Of a DNA stretch of 64,000 nt, positions 45,031 to 53,221 are shown one piece after another. The translations under genes were made by a program, and so were the position numbers. The notes under the pieces were generated by a model. The model saw nothing but the letters and a program-made list of their open reading frames with translations. It ran no database searches and had not been told where the DNA came from. Source of the stretch: Streptomyces sp. NRRL B-3428. GTDB taxonomy: Bacteria > Actinomycetota > Actinomycetes > Streptomycetales > Streptomycetaceae. Position 1 is the first letter of the stretch. Every line of letters starts with the position of its first letter. The DNA is taken from NCBI GenBank assembly GCA_000721375.1, contig JOGW01000009.1:212855-276854 (forward strand). Direction: 5' to 3'.

Positions 45031-46314
45031 TCACCCCCGCCGAACCCGCACCCTGAACCGCCCGTCCTCCTCCTGCCCCAGCACCGCGATCCGCACCCCG
45101 TGATCGCGGTCCACGAACGTCTCGCCCGGGCCGTAAGGCGCATCGGACAGCTCCGCGTGGACGTTGGGGCGGCGGGTGCAGCCGCCCGAGTCGCGGGCGG
45201 AGTCGGCGACCGTGACCGGGCCCTGGCCCGTGTCCACATCGGCGTCGACGCGGTAGATCAGCACACCCGGCTTGCAGATCGCTTCGTCGTTGCCGCCGCG
45301 GGTACGGACCTCGACCGCGTATCCGGTCTGCTCGTTGAGCGGCACGAACGTCAGCTTCGAACCGTCGCCCTTCGAGGACAGCGGGCTCAGCAGATGCTCC
45401 GACACCCCGGAAGTCGCCGCGCAGCGCACCTGGTTGTCGTCGAGCCAGCCCAGCTTCCACTTGTGCCAGCCGAGCAGATCGTTGTTGGCCCCCCAGTCCT
45501 CGCTCATGATGTCCCAGTGCCCCACCGACCCGCCGCCGTCGGCGGTGTAGAGGTCGGGCAGGCCGAAGACATGGCCGTTCTCGTGGGGGAGCACCCGGTA
45601 GCCAGTCTCGTCGTACGAGCCGGAGCCGTCGTCCTGCCGGCTGTAGACGAAGGACGCGTTGGAGATCGGGACGCCGTCCGCGACGGGCGCTTCGTGGTTG
45701 CCCGCGAAGGTCACCGAAAGAACGGTGTCCAGCGCGGAGGGACCCGCGTTCGGGGTGACGAGGATGTTCACGAGGTCGTACGCCTTGAAGTCCACGTCCG
45801 GGTCGGCGGTCCGCACGATGTCCTCGACCAGCGCACGGTAGCCGGGATCGAACGGGGCGCCTCGCTCTATTCCGTACGAGGAGAACTTCCGCGGCATCCG
45901 CAGCCAGTCCTTGACGGGGGCGTGCGCCCGGTAGTCGAGCCGGCCGTAGGAGCTGGTCGTGAACCACTTCTGGGTCTGCGGGAAGAACTCGCGGTAGCGC
46001 TCGAGCGCCTCGCCCTCACCGGGGGCGTCGGGGAAGTCGACCATCAGGTTGAGCGCGCGGACCGTGCCCGTGGAACGGGAGTAGCCGGGTTGCGTGGGCA
46101 CGCCCTCGGACATCTGGACGCCCATCGTGCCGGTGATCATGCAGGGTCCGAGCGCACTGGAACGGGCACTGGAGGCCGGTCCGGCCGCGCTGCCGGACCT
46201 CGCGAGAAGCTGTCCTGTGCTGGCCGTCGCCGTGGCCGAGAGGGCCACCGCCAGCGCCGCGGCCAGCCAGCTGCTGCGGCGCGGCCTGGTTATCCAGCGG
46301 CGGGACAGCTGCAT
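45031..46314 (-). CDS. Secreted M6-family metalloprotease
   Basis: A 427-residue exported protease of the immune-inhibitor-A (M6) type. The ATG at 46314 has a GGAAGG site and yields a signal peptide with an arginine-rich n-region ('RRWITRPRRSSWLAAALAVALSATATA'). The zinc motif is HENGHVFGLPD: His244 and His248 with Glu245 as catalytic base and Asp254 as third-ligand candidate. Other features are 'DIMSEDWGANNDLLGWHKWKLGWL', typical of M6 enzymes, and a C-terminal beta domain. Family members degrade extracellular host or matrix proteins or self-process. The neighbour PPOX gene lies 22 bp downstream in the same direction. Confidence 0.87.
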   Translation of the reverse strand: MQLSRRWITRPRRSSWLAAALAVALSATATASTGQLLARSGSAAGPASSARSSALGPCMITGTMGVQMSEGVPTQPGYSRSTGTVRALNLMVDFPDAPGEGEALERYREFFPQTQKWFTTSSYGRLDYRAHAPVKDWLRMPRKFSSYGIERGAPFDPGYRALVEDIVRTADPDVDFKAYDLVNILVTPNAGPSALDTVLSVTFAGNHEAPVADGVPISNASFVYSRQDDGSGSYDETGYRVLPHENGHVFGLPDLYTADGGGSVGHWDIMSEDWGANNDLLGWHKWKLGWLDDNQVRCAATSGVSEHLLSPLSSKGDGSKLTFVPLNEQTGYAVEVRTRGGNDEAICKPGVLIYRVDADVDTGQGPVTVADSARDSGGCTRRPNVHAELSDAPYGPGETFVDRDHGVRIAVLGQEEDGRFRVRVRRG

Positions 46315-46666
46315 GCGAGGGCCTTCCGGTCCGGCGGCGCGGCAGCCGTGCCGTGAAGCACCACCGCGCCGAGTCGTCACCCCGAGGGGCGCGACAGGAG
46401 GCCGCGTCCTTGACGATCACCTTCTGCCGGGTCCGCGACACGCGCGCGCTGGGTGCGCCGATCGTGGGTTTTCCAGGTCAGAGAGGTGTGACGCGGGTCA
46501 CATCGGCAGCGGGAAATAAGCGGGGACGGTCTCCCCGTTTAGACCTGTGTTCGCAGGAAGCGGGGACTGACTCCCCGTATCGAGGCGAAGGCGTCGCGCA
46601 ACGAGCGGAGGCGCCGGGAGAAAAATAGAAGTGGACAGATGTCCACTTCGGAGGGCAGGATGTGTG
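46315..46666. other. 352-bp intergenic region with twin hairpins and a TetR operator
   Basis: Besides the promoters of the divergent protease and TetR genes, it holds two hairpins of the same sequence, CGGGGA-N5-TCCCCG at 46521-46537 and 46561-46577 (40 bp apart, each preceded by AAG), and the perfect palindrome 46628-46649. I see no coding sequence in it. Confidence 0.6.
46628..46649. promoter_or_regulatory. TetR operator, perfect 10-bp arms
   Basis: GAAGTGGACA (46628-46637) and TGTCCACTTC (46640-46649) are perfect complements with a 2-bp centre, 17 bp before the TetR start. TetR proteins often bind such dyads to repress themselves and a linked pump. Confidence 0.85.
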
Positions 46667-47320
46667 ATGGCCACCGCAACCACCGCTGACCGGTCGCGTC
46701 GGATGCCCCGCCCGCGGGCGGACGCACTGCGCAATCGTGAGCGGATCGTGGCGGCGGCCCGGGAGATGTTCGTCGAGTTCGGACCCGAGGTCCCGTTCGA
46801 CGAGATCGCCCGCAGGGCCGGCGTCGGCAACGCCACCCTGTACCGCAACTTCGCCGACCGCGCGGAGCTCGTCCGTGAGGTCGTCTGCTTCGTGATGGAC
46901 CGCACGTCGGAGCAGGCCGAGCTGGCCCTCGCCGAGGAGGGCGACGCTTTCCAGGCCCTGACCCGCTTCGTGCACGCGGCCGCCGACGAGCGGATCGGAG
47001 CCCTGTGCCCGATGCTCTCCGGCGACTTCGACAAGGAGCACCCGGACCTCGACGAGTCCCGGGTCCGTATCGACGGCCTTGTCGAGCGACTGATGGCGCA
47101 GGCGCGCGCCGCAGGTCAACTGCGCACCGATGTCGCTGTCGGTGACCTGATGGTCGCACTGTCCCAGCTCACCCGACCTCTGCCGGGGTCAGGGTGCGTG
47201 AACTTCGACCAGTTCGTCCACCGCCACCTGCAGCTGTTCCTCGACGGTCTGCAGGCCCCGGCCCGATCCGAACTCCCGGGCACGGCGGCCACCTTGGAGG
47301 ATCTTCGCCAGAAGGCCTGA
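46667..47320 (+). CDS. TetR-family regulator of the linked efflux pump
   Basis: A 217-residue TetR-type repressor. The ATG at 46667 is preferred to an upstream GTG-like start because the operator would otherwise be inside the gene. The helix-turn-helix spans about 22-68 ('NRERIVAAAREMFVEFGPEVPFDEIARRAGVGNATLYRNFADRAELVREV'), followed by the ligand domain, with 'ALCPMLSGDFDKEHPDLDESR' near the middle. A perfect palindrome sits directly upstream. The gene is followed after 134 bp by a DHA2 drug exporter on the same strand, its probable target. Confidence 0.92.
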   Translation: MATATTADRSRRMPRPRADALRNRERIVAAAREMFVEFGPEVPFDEIARRAGVGNATLYRNFADRAELVREVVCFVMDRTSEQAELALAEEGDAFQALTRFVHAAADERIGALCPMLSGDFDKEHPDLDESRVRIDGLVERLMAQARAAGQLRTDVAVGDLMVALSQLTRPLPGSGCVNFDQFVHRHLQLFLDGLQAPARSELPGTAATLEDLRQKA

Positions 47321-47454
47321 GGCCCGTCCGACCCTCAAAGACTTGGCAGTAACTCCTTTCACGAAGTAACTCCTCTCTTCATCAGCTCCTTTCCCTTCAT
47401 CGTGCGCTGTCGTGCGCGCGCGAAATTTCAAGAAATACCGAGGTGGGTACCCCC

Positions 47455-48981
47455 ATGTCCGAAACAGCCCTCAAGCCCGACACCGGGCTCGATCCCAAGC
47501 GCTGGAAGGCCCTGGTCTTCATCGCTCTGGCGCAGCTCATGGTCGTGCTCGACGCGACGATCGTGAACATCGCGCTGCCCTCCGCCCAGGTGGACCTGGG
47601 CATCTCCGACGGCAACCGCCAGTGGGTCATCACCGCGTACGCGCTCGCCTTTGGTGGTCTGCTGCTCTTCGGTGGCCGCATCGCCGACCTCTGGGGACGT
47701 AAGAACGCCTTCCTCGTCGGTCTCGTCGGTTTCGCCGCCGCCTCCGTGCTCGGCGGCGCCGCCAACGGTGAGGCCATGATGCTGGGCGCCCGCGCCCTGC
47801 AGGGTGTCTTCGGCGCACTGCTCGCGCCGGCCGCGCTGTCGCTGCTCGCGGTGATGTTCACCGACGGCAAGGAGCGCGCCAAGGCCTTCGGTATCTACGG
47901 TGCGATCGCCGGTGGTGGTGGCGCCGTGGGCTTCATCCTCGGCGGTCTGCTCACCGAGTACATGAACTGGCGCTGGACCTTCTTCGTCAACGTTCCGTTC
48001 GCGATCGTCGCGGCCGCGGGTGCGTGGTTCGTGATCCGTGAGCCGGCCGAGGGCCGTAACCGCTCCTCGCTCGACATCCCGGGCGTGCTCCTGTCCACCA
48101 CCGGTCTCGTCGCCCTGGTGTACGGCTTCACCCGCGCCGAGTCGGCCGGCTGGTCGGACGGCCTGACCATCGGCATGTTCATCGCCTCCGCGGTGCTGCT
48201 CGCCGCGTTCCTGATCGTCGAGGCCAAGGTCAAGGCGCCGCTGCTGCCGCTGCGCGTCCTGACCGAGCGCAACCGTGGCGGGGTGTACCTCTCGCTCGGT
48301 CTCGCGGTCATCGCGATGTTCGGCACGTTCCTGTTCCTCACGTACTACCTGCAGGTCGTGCAGGGCTACTCGCCGGTCAAGACCGGCTTCGCCTTCCTGC
48401 CGATGATCGCGGGCATGATCGTGGGCTCCACGCAGATCGGCGCCCGCCTCATGACCCGGGTCGCCCCGCGTCTCCTGATGGGCCCGGGCTTCCTGGTCGC
48501 CTCGGTCGGCATGCTGATCCTGACCCAGATGGAGATCGGCTCCTCGTACACGGCGCTGGTCCTGCCCGCGCTGCTGCTGCTCGGTCTCGGCATGGGTACG
48601 GCGTTCATGCCCGCCATGTCCCTTGCCACGCACGGTGTCGAGGCGCGTGACGCCGGTGTCGCCTCCGCGATGGTCAACACCTCGCAGCAGGTCGGCGGCG
48701 CCATCGGTACCGCTCTTCTGAACACCATCGCGGCCTCGGCCACGACGGCGTACATCGCGGACCACGCGGCCGGCGCCACCAACCAGCAGCTGCTCCAGTC
48801 GCAGGCCATGGTGCAGGGCTACTCCAGCGCCACCTGGTGGGCGGTCGGCATCCTGGTGGTCGCGGCGGGTATCGCGCTGACCTTCATCAACACCGGTGCG
48901 CCGGGGGCTTCCACGCCCGTCGCGTCCGGTGGCGGCAAGGACGCCGAGAACAAGCTCGACGTCCCGGTCATGGCGCACTGA
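47455..48981 (+). CDS. DHA2-family (EmrB/QacA type) MFS exporter
   Basis: A 508-residue proton-coupled drug exporter with 14 predicted helices. Family marks are 'LDATIVNIALPSAQVDLGISDGNRQWVITAYALAFGGLLLFGGRIADLWGRK' (motifs D1 and A), 'GGGGAVGFILGGLLTEYMNWRWTFFVNVPFA' (motif C and its flank) and 'FVNVPFAIV'. ATG at 47455 is taken; a GTG at 47443 is possible. It follows a TetR gene, so it is likely repressed until a toxic compound binds that protein. The C-terminus is short and hydrophilic. Substrate unknown. Confidence 0.93.
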   Translation: MSETALKPDTGLDPKRWKALVFIALAQLMVVLDATIVNIALPSAQVDLGISDGNRQWVITAYALAFGGLLLFGGRIADLWGRKNAFLVGLVGFAAASVLGGAANGEAMMLGARALQGVFGALLAPAALSLLAVMFTDGKERAKAFGIYGAIAGGGGAVGFILGGLLTEYMNWRWTFFVNVPFAIVAAAGAWFVIREPAEGRNRSSLDIPGVLLSTTGLVALVYGFTRAESAGWSDGLTIGMFIASAVLLAAFLIVEAKVKAPLLPLRVLTERNRGGVYLSLGLAVIAMFGTFLFLTYYLQVVQGYSPVKTGFAFLPMIAGMIVGSTQIGARLMTRVAPRLLMGPGFLVASVGMLILTQMEIGSSYTALVLPALLLLGLGMGTAFMPAMSLATHGVEARDAGVASAMVNTSQQVGGAIGTALLNTIAASATTAYIADHAAGATNQQLLQSQAMVQGYSSATWWAVGILVVAAGIALTFINTGAPGASTPVASGGGKDAENKLDVPVMAH

Positions 48982-49008
48982 TCCGCGTAACAACGCAATA
49001 GGACCTGC

Positions 49009-49542
49009 TCAGCGCAACCAGGGCAGATCCGCACCCGCCTCGCACGGCTGAAGTCCCTCGGCGACGATCTTCATGATCTCGCCGAGGGATTTCTGCTGTT
49101 CGGGGGTGAGCCGGTCGAAGAGCGCCTGGCGTACGGCGGCGACATGGCCGGGCGCGGCCTGCCGCAGGACTTCGAGTCCCTGCTCGGTGAGGATCGCGTT
49201 CTGGCCGCGCTTGTCGGAGGGGCAGTCCTCGCGGCGCACCCAGCCGTTCTTCTCCAGGCGGGCGATCGCGTGCGAGAGCCGGGAGCGGGTGATCTTCGCC
49301 TGCTTGGCCAGCTCGGTCATCCGCAGCCGCCGGCGCGGGGCCTCGCCGAGCTGGACGAGCAGCCCGTAGTAGAGGTGCGGCAGCTTGGCGTCGCGCTGCA
49401 GCTGGCGGTCCAGATGGTCGTCGAGAAGCATGGTGGCGTGCAGGTACGCGCGCCAGATCCGCTGTTCCTCGTCGCTCAGCCAGCGGGTACCCCCTGCTCG
49501 GAGAGCTTGGGGGAGGGGTTCTTGCTCTTGCTCGGTCGCCAT
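49009..49542 (-). CDS. MarR-family transcriptional regulator
   Basis: A 177-residue winged-helix protein. The DNA-binding part is at about 75-130 ('RMTELAKQAKITRSRLSHAIARLEKNGWVRREDCPSDKRGQNAILTEQGLEVL'), with the usual 'DKRGQNA' wing. Its first 20 residues are Glu/Pro-rich. The ATG at 49542 has GTGGAG upstream. It diverges from a DODA-type dioxygenase gene; dyads in the 105-bp gap (49611-49626) are candidate sites. This arrangement is typical of repression relieved by an aromatic or phenolic ligand, but the ligand is not known. Confidence 0.9.
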   Translation of the reverse strand: MATEQEQEPLPQALRAGGTRWLSDEEQRIWRAYLHATMLLDDHLDRQLQRDAKLPHLYYGLLVQLGEAPRRRLRMTELAKQAKITRSRLSHAIARLEKNGWVRREDCPSDKRGQNAILTEQGLEVLRQAAPGHVAAVRQALFDRLTPEQQKSLGEIMKIVAEGLQPCEAGADLPWLR

Positions 49543-49610
49543 GACTCCACTGTACGTACGACTTGCTTGAATGTTGAAGGAAGTGGCGGGCGGGAGTATC
49601 TTCGAGTGAG

Positions 49611-49626
49611 TACTTGAAGTATCAAG
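49611..49626. promoter_or_regulatory. Candidate MarR operator
   Basis: TACTT-G-AAGTA (49611-49621) and the overlapping CTTGA/TCAAG dyad (49613-49617, 49622-49626) lie just before the dioxygenase gene; TTGAA also recurs at about 49567 and 49574. Confidence 0.5.
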
Positions 49627-49647
49627 CATCTTGTCGAGGGAGCCGTC

Positions 49648-50433
49648 ATGGACGCAGTCACCGCCGAGCGCATGCCCGCGCTCTATCTCTCGCACGGCGC
49701 CCCGCCGCTCGCGGATGACGCGCTGTGGCCCGGCCAGCTGGCCGCCTGGTCCGCCGACCTGCCCCGCCCGAAGGCGATCCTGATGGTCTCGGCGCACTGG
49801 GAGGAGGCCCCGCTCGCGCTCGGTGCGACCACGACCGTCCCCCTCGTCTACGACTTCTGGGGCTTCCCCGAGCACTACTACCAGGTGCGGTACGAGGCTC
49901 CGGGCGCTCCCGAACTCGCCGCCTCCGTAAGGAAGTTGCTGCACGCTCCCGGCACCCCCGTGCAGGACATCCCGGACCGGGGCCTGGACCACGGCGCGTA
50001 CGTCCCGCTCGTGGAGATGTTCCCGGAGGCCGACATCCCGGTCCTGCAGATCTCCATGCCGACCCTGGACCCCCGCCGCCTCATGGACATCGGCCGCAAG
50101 CTGGCCCCGCTGCGCGACGAGGGCGTGCTCATCGTGGGCAGCGGCTTCTTCACCCACAACCTGGCGGCGCTGCGGCAGGGCGGGATTCCGTCCTGGTCGA
50201 CGGAGTTCGACGCGTGGGGCCACGAGGCGCTGGACGCGGGCGACGTGGACGCGCTTCTCGACTTCACCGCGAAGTCCCCGGCGGGCGCCCTGGCCCACCC
50301 GCGCACGGAGCACTTCGCGCCGCTGTTCGTCACGATGGGGGCGGCGGACGCGGCCGGGGAGCTGGACGCGCAGCGGTCGGTGATCGACGGGTTCTGGATG
50401 GGGCTGGCGAAGAGGTCGGTGCAGTTCGGCTGA
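49648..50433 (+). CDS. DODA-type (class III extradiol) dioxygenase
   Basis: A 261-residue enzyme of the 4,5-DOPA dioxygenase (LigB-like) family, which cleaves catechols next to the hydroxyls using a metal ion; several bacterial relatives prefer zinc. Signature pieces are 'LYLSHGAPPLADD' with His16, 'ILMVSAHWEEAP', 'GLDHGAYVPLVEMFPEADIPVLQISM' with a His-containing metal loop and 'VLIVGSGFFTHNLAAL'. ATG at 49648 follows GAGGGAG. It diverges from a MarR gene. The substrate may be an aromatic compound but is unproven. Confidence 0.88.
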   Translation: MDAVTAERMPALYLSHGAPPLADDALWPGQLAAWSADLPRPKAILMVSAHWEEAPLALGATTTVPLVYDFWGFPEHYYQVRYEAPGAPELAASVRKLLHAPGTPVQDIPDRGLDHGAYVPLVEMFPEADIPVLQISMPTLDPRRLMDIGRKLAPLRDEGVLIVGSGFFTHNLAALRQGGIPSWSTEFDAWGHEALDAGDVDALLDFTAKSPAGALAHPRTEHFAPLFVTMGAADAAGELDAQRSVIDGFWMGLAKRSVQFG

Positions 50434-50437
50434 ACCG

Positions 50438-50500
50438 ACCGGTTCGCCTCGATCCCCTTGCGGAACCGGTTCGCCTCGATCCCCTTACAGAACCGGTTCG
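50438..50500. repeat. 27-bp-period tandem repeat at two gene ends
   Basis: ACCGGTTCGCCTCGATCCCC plus TT recurs at 50438-50459 and 50465-50486 with a partial copy at 50492-50500. It begins 4 bp after the dioxygenase stop and covers the stop of the convergent questin-oxidase-like gene (50485-50487). Confidence 0.8.
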
Positions 50501-51501
50501 TTGAGCTCGATCGACCGCGCCGCCGAGGTCAGGGCCCGCGCGTCGCCCACGTCCAGGGCCGTGTCCGTGAACTTGATGGTGTGGTCGTCGCCGTGGCGGG
50601 CCGCCAGGTCGAAGACCTCTTCCGGGGACAGGGTGTTCCTGAGTCCGTGCGAGGCCGGGGTGGCCGGGGAGTACGCCGCGGTGACCGCGGCGCTCGCCGA
50701 CCAGGCTGCCGCCAGGGACGCGGGCCAGAGTTCGCGGGGGAGTGCGGGCAGGGTGCGCAGGACCGCGTTGGGGGCCGTGGCGGTGTGGACCATCATGATC
50801 GGTGAACCGTGGCCGTGCGTCGCGTAGCGGTGGACCGCAGCCGTCACCAGTTCCGTCAGGGCCTTGCGGGCCTCGTCGGGGTCGGCGGTCGCCGCGGCCG
50901 GCCAGACCGGGAACGCGGTGAGCTGGTCGAGACGGGCGCGGATGCCGCCCTCCTGCGCGGGCACGCGCGGCACCGCGTCGAGCGCCGCGGCGGCCGTGGC
51001 TGCGGGAGCCAGCCGGGCGAGCTCGGGCAATGGCGCACTGCGGGCGGCCCAGTAGCCGAGGGCGTGGGCGAACTCGGCGAGACGCGGCGCGGTGGCCTCC
51101 GTCTCCAGAAGCGTGCGGACCGCGTGGCCCACGCGGATCACCGGGTGCGTGGCGCCGTCCGCGATCCCGGGCAGCAGCCTCGGCCACCACTCGGCGAGCA
51201 GCGAACGCCAGGGCCGCTCCACGACCTCGTGCTCGAAGTACCGTGCCCAGTCGGCGATCCGGGCCGGGTCGCCCAGCGCCTCGCGCCAATTCGCCGCGGT
51301 GATACGGGTGTTGGGGGACGGCATGTCCTCCAGCTTGGCCCGGTAGTGGTCGAGCCAGCGGTGCACGGTCGCCGACTGGCCGCCGTGCACGAGGGATTCG
51401 ACCGCCATCGGGCCGTGGTTGGTCAGCCAGCCGTCGCGTTCGGGGCCGCTCGTGTGCAGCCGCTCCAGTGCCTCGTCAAGGATCCCCGTCGTATCGGCCA
51501 T
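50485..51501 (-). CDS. Questin oxidase-like protein (DUF4243 family)
   Basis: A 338-residue protein with the pattern of the questin oxidase family: 'NHGPMAVESLVHGG' near the N-terminus, 'WRSLLAEWWPRLLPGIADGATHPVIRVGHAVRTL' in the middle, 'HGSPIMMVHTATAPNAVLRTLPALP' and 'HGDDHTIKFTDTALD' near the C-terminus. The recurring histidines at these places suggest a metal or oxidation site. Fungal relatives perform a Baeyer-Villiger-like ring cleavage of anthraquinones in aromatic polyketide pathways; bacterial members are mostly unstudied. It is convergent with the dioxygenase gene, another aromatic ring-cleaving enzyme, which may or may not be meaningful. Confidence 0.82.
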   Translation of the reverse strand: MADTTGILDEALERLHTSGPERDGWLTNHGPMAVESLVHGGQSATVHRWLDHYRAKLEDMPSPNTRITAANWREALGDPARIADWARYFEHEVVERPWRSLLAEWWPRLLPGIADGATHPVIRVGHAVRTLLETEATAPRLAEFAHALGYWAARSAPLPELARLAPAATAAAALDAVPRVPAQEGGIRARLDQLTAFPVWPAAATADPDEARKALTELVTAAVHRYATHGHGSPIMMVHTATAPNAVLRTLPALPRELWPASLAAAWSASAAVTAAYSPATPASHGLRNTLSPEEVFDLAARHGDDHTIKFTDTALDVGDARALTSAARSIELNEPVL

Positions 51502-51592
51502 GGCCCCTCCTGCGCTGTTCGGTGCGGATGAGGCGACGCTATGGGCGCCTGCCCGGCGGCCGTAACGGGCGGGAGACCTAGGTGGGCCGACA

Positions 51593-51612
51593 CCCGGGAC
51601 CTAGGTCCCGGG
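51593..51612. promoter_or_regulatory. 20-bp perfect palindrome with a second ACCTAGGT nearby
   Basis: CCCGGGACCTAGGTCCCGGG is its own reverse complement. Its core ACCTAGGT also occurs at 51576-51583, 23 bp away. It lies 25 bp upstream of the first sigma-R-like promoter and near the start of the divergent questin-oxidase-like gene. Confidence 0.55.
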
Positions 51613-51636
51613 GCGGGTGGACCGGGAGCGGCCGGT

Positions 51637-51664
51637 GGGAACTGTTGGCGCGTTCGGGCCGTTG
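51637..51664 (+). promoter_or_regulatory. Sigma-R-like promoter, distal
   Basis: GGGAAC (51637-51642), 18 bp, GTTG (51661-51664): one base off the known sigma-R consensus GGGAAT-N18-GTTG, about 440 bp upstream of the hrdD start. Confidence 0.5.
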
Positions 51665-51969
51665 CCGGATTGAACCGCCGGTGACTCGGTTGCGTATCCC
51701 GGATCGGGGGAACCCGAAGAGTCCGCAGGCAACCAGGCTGCGGTTCGCGCCGTCTTCCACAGTGCGGGAAGGCAGGCCGCCGCAGGTGGTGGAGCAGGGA
51801 AAACGTGTGACGGCCGTCTCATTTTCCCGGTGTCGAGGGTGACGCCCGAGGAGCACGGGACCAGCCTTCACACCCGGCCTGACCTGCACCTCCATGGTGC
51901 CGGAGGGGCGTATGCCGGCGTTGTGGCGGCACAGGGTACTGCAAGATCACGAAAAATGTTGGGCAGCTC

Positions 51970-51997
51970 GGGAATTCTGTCCGGATTCCAGTCGTTG
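51970..51997 (+). promoter_or_regulatory. Sigma-R promoter of hrdD, exact consensus
   Basis: GGGAAT (51970-51975), 18 bp, GTTG (51994-51997), about 108 bp before the hrdD ATG. This is the consensus of the thiol-stress sigma factor SigR of Streptomyces, whose known targets include hrdD. Confidence 0.82.
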
Positions 51998-52105
51998 TTT
52001 CCATCGGAAGCGGTAGCCAAGCGTTATGCAAGGGCTCACAGCCCGGCCGCCGCCCCTGGAGTCCGAAAGACCCCAGCAGGCCCCACTCATCGCAAGGGAG
52101 CACGC

Positions 52106-53113
52106 ATGGCAACCCGTGCCGTCGCCCGTCGTAAGTCCGCCAGCGGCGACAGCGACGCGGCAAGCAGTGTTCGCGTCGGAACCGGTGAAATCGCCGACCG
52201 CGACCTGGTCGGCATGTACCTGGACGAGATAGCCCGCACCCCGCTGCTCGACGCCGCCAAGGAGGTCGAGCTGTCGCAGATCATCGAAGCGGGTGTGTAC
52301 GCACAGCAGATCCTCGACGGCACGCTCGAAGAGGCCACCGAGACGGGCAAGGACGCGAGCCGCGAAGAGCTCGAGGCCCTGATCGCCGACAGCGAGCGCG
52401 CCAAGGACATCTTCATCCGCTCCAACCTCCGTCTGGTCGTCGCGGTCGCCCGCCGCTACCCGCGGGCCGGTCTGCCGCTGCTCGACCTGATCCAGGAGGG
52501 CAATGCGGGCCTGGTGCGCGCCGTCGAGAAGTTCGACTACCGCAAGGGCTTCAAGTTCTCCACGTATGCGACCTGGTGGATCCGTCAGGCCATCACGCGC
52601 TCGATCGCCGACCAGTCGCGCACGATCCGGCTTCCCGTGCACCTCGTCGAGGAGCTCGGCCGGATCCGCCGCGTGCAGCGCGAGTTCAACCGTGAGCACG
52701 GGCGCGACCCGGAGCACGCCGAGATCGCGGCCGAGCTGGACACCAAGCCCGAGCGCGTCAGCGACGTGCTCGACTGGGCCCGCGACCCGGTCTCGCTGAA
52801 CATGTCGGTGGACGACGACGGCGACACCCAGTTCGGCGACCTCCTGGAGGACAGCTCGGCGATCTCGCCCGAGCAGTCCGTCCTCACGCTGCTGCGCAGC
52901 GAGGAGCTGGACGGGCTGATCGGACGGCTCGACCAGCGCACCGCGTCCATCATCAAGATGCGGTACGGCATCGTGGACGGCCGCGAGCGCACCCTGACCG
53001 AGGTCGGCAAGGAGCACGGGCTGACCCGCGAGCGGATCCGTCAGATCGAGAAGCACGCCCTGCTTGAGCTGAAGCGGCTGGCCCGCGACACCGGCTTCGA
53101 CGCGGCGGCGTGA
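52106..53113 (+). CDS. hrdD: Principal-type sigma factor HrdD
   Basis: A 335-residue sigma-70 group protein. ATG 52106 follows AAGGGAG and yields 'MATRAVARRKSASG', the usual HrdD-type start. Region 1.2 is at about 30-60, region 2 at about 95-170 ('SNLRLVVAVARRY...LLDLIQEGNAGLVRAVEKFDYRKGFKFSTYATWWIRQAI'), region 3 about 180-250 and region 4.2 about 280-325 ('LTEVGKEHGLTRERIRQIEKHALLELKRL'). Length fits HrdD (about 332) rather than the longer HrdA or HrdB, and the fru genes nearby match the hrdD neighbourhood as I recall it in S. coelicolor. An exact sigma-R promoter precedes it, which links this alternative sigma factor to thiol-oxidative stress. Confidence 0.85.
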   Translation: MATRAVARRKSASGDSDAASSVRVGTGEIADRDLVGMYLDEIARTPLLDAAKEVELSQIIEAGVYAQQILDGTLEEATETGKDASREELEALIADSERAKDIFIRSNLRLVVAVARRYPRAGLPLLDLIQEGNAGLVRAVEKFDYRKGFKFSTYATWWIRQAITRSIADQSRTIRLPVHLVEELGRIRRVQREFNREHGRDPEHAEIAAELDTKPERVSDVLDWARDPVSLNMSVDDDGDTQFGDLLEDSSAISPEQSVLTLLRSEELDGLIGRLDQRTASIIKMRYGIVDGRERTLTEVGKEHGLTRERIRQIEKHALLELKRLARDTGFDAAA

Positions 53114-53142
53114 ACCGCGGCGGCACCCGCCGCCCCATGGAC

Positions 53143-53182
53143 CGAGCCCCCGGCGCCCACCCCCCCTGGCGCCGGGGGCTCG
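53143..53182. terminator. Bidirectional hairpin terminator
   Basis: Perfect 15-bp arms 53143-53157 and 53168-53182 with a 10-base loop, followed by TTGTT, between hrdD and the convergent WYL gene. Confidence 0.85.
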
Positions 53183-53221
53183 TTGTTCACCCCGTCGGTG
53201 TCGGCTCAATCACCGGCTCTC

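Larger units (their letters stand above)
51502..52105. other. 604-bp regulatory region upstream of hrdD
   Basis: No gene is seen on either strand; the reading frame that runs into hrdD from 51830 has no sigma-factor character. It contains a 20-bp palindrome and two GGGAA(T/C)-N18-GTTG promoters, described separately. Confidence 0.7.

Noticed and set aside
51830..52105. N-terminal extension of hrdD by 92 residues
   Set aside because: The extension lacks sigma-factor character and crosses the exact sigma-R promoter; the ATG at 52106 has a proper ribosome-binding site.
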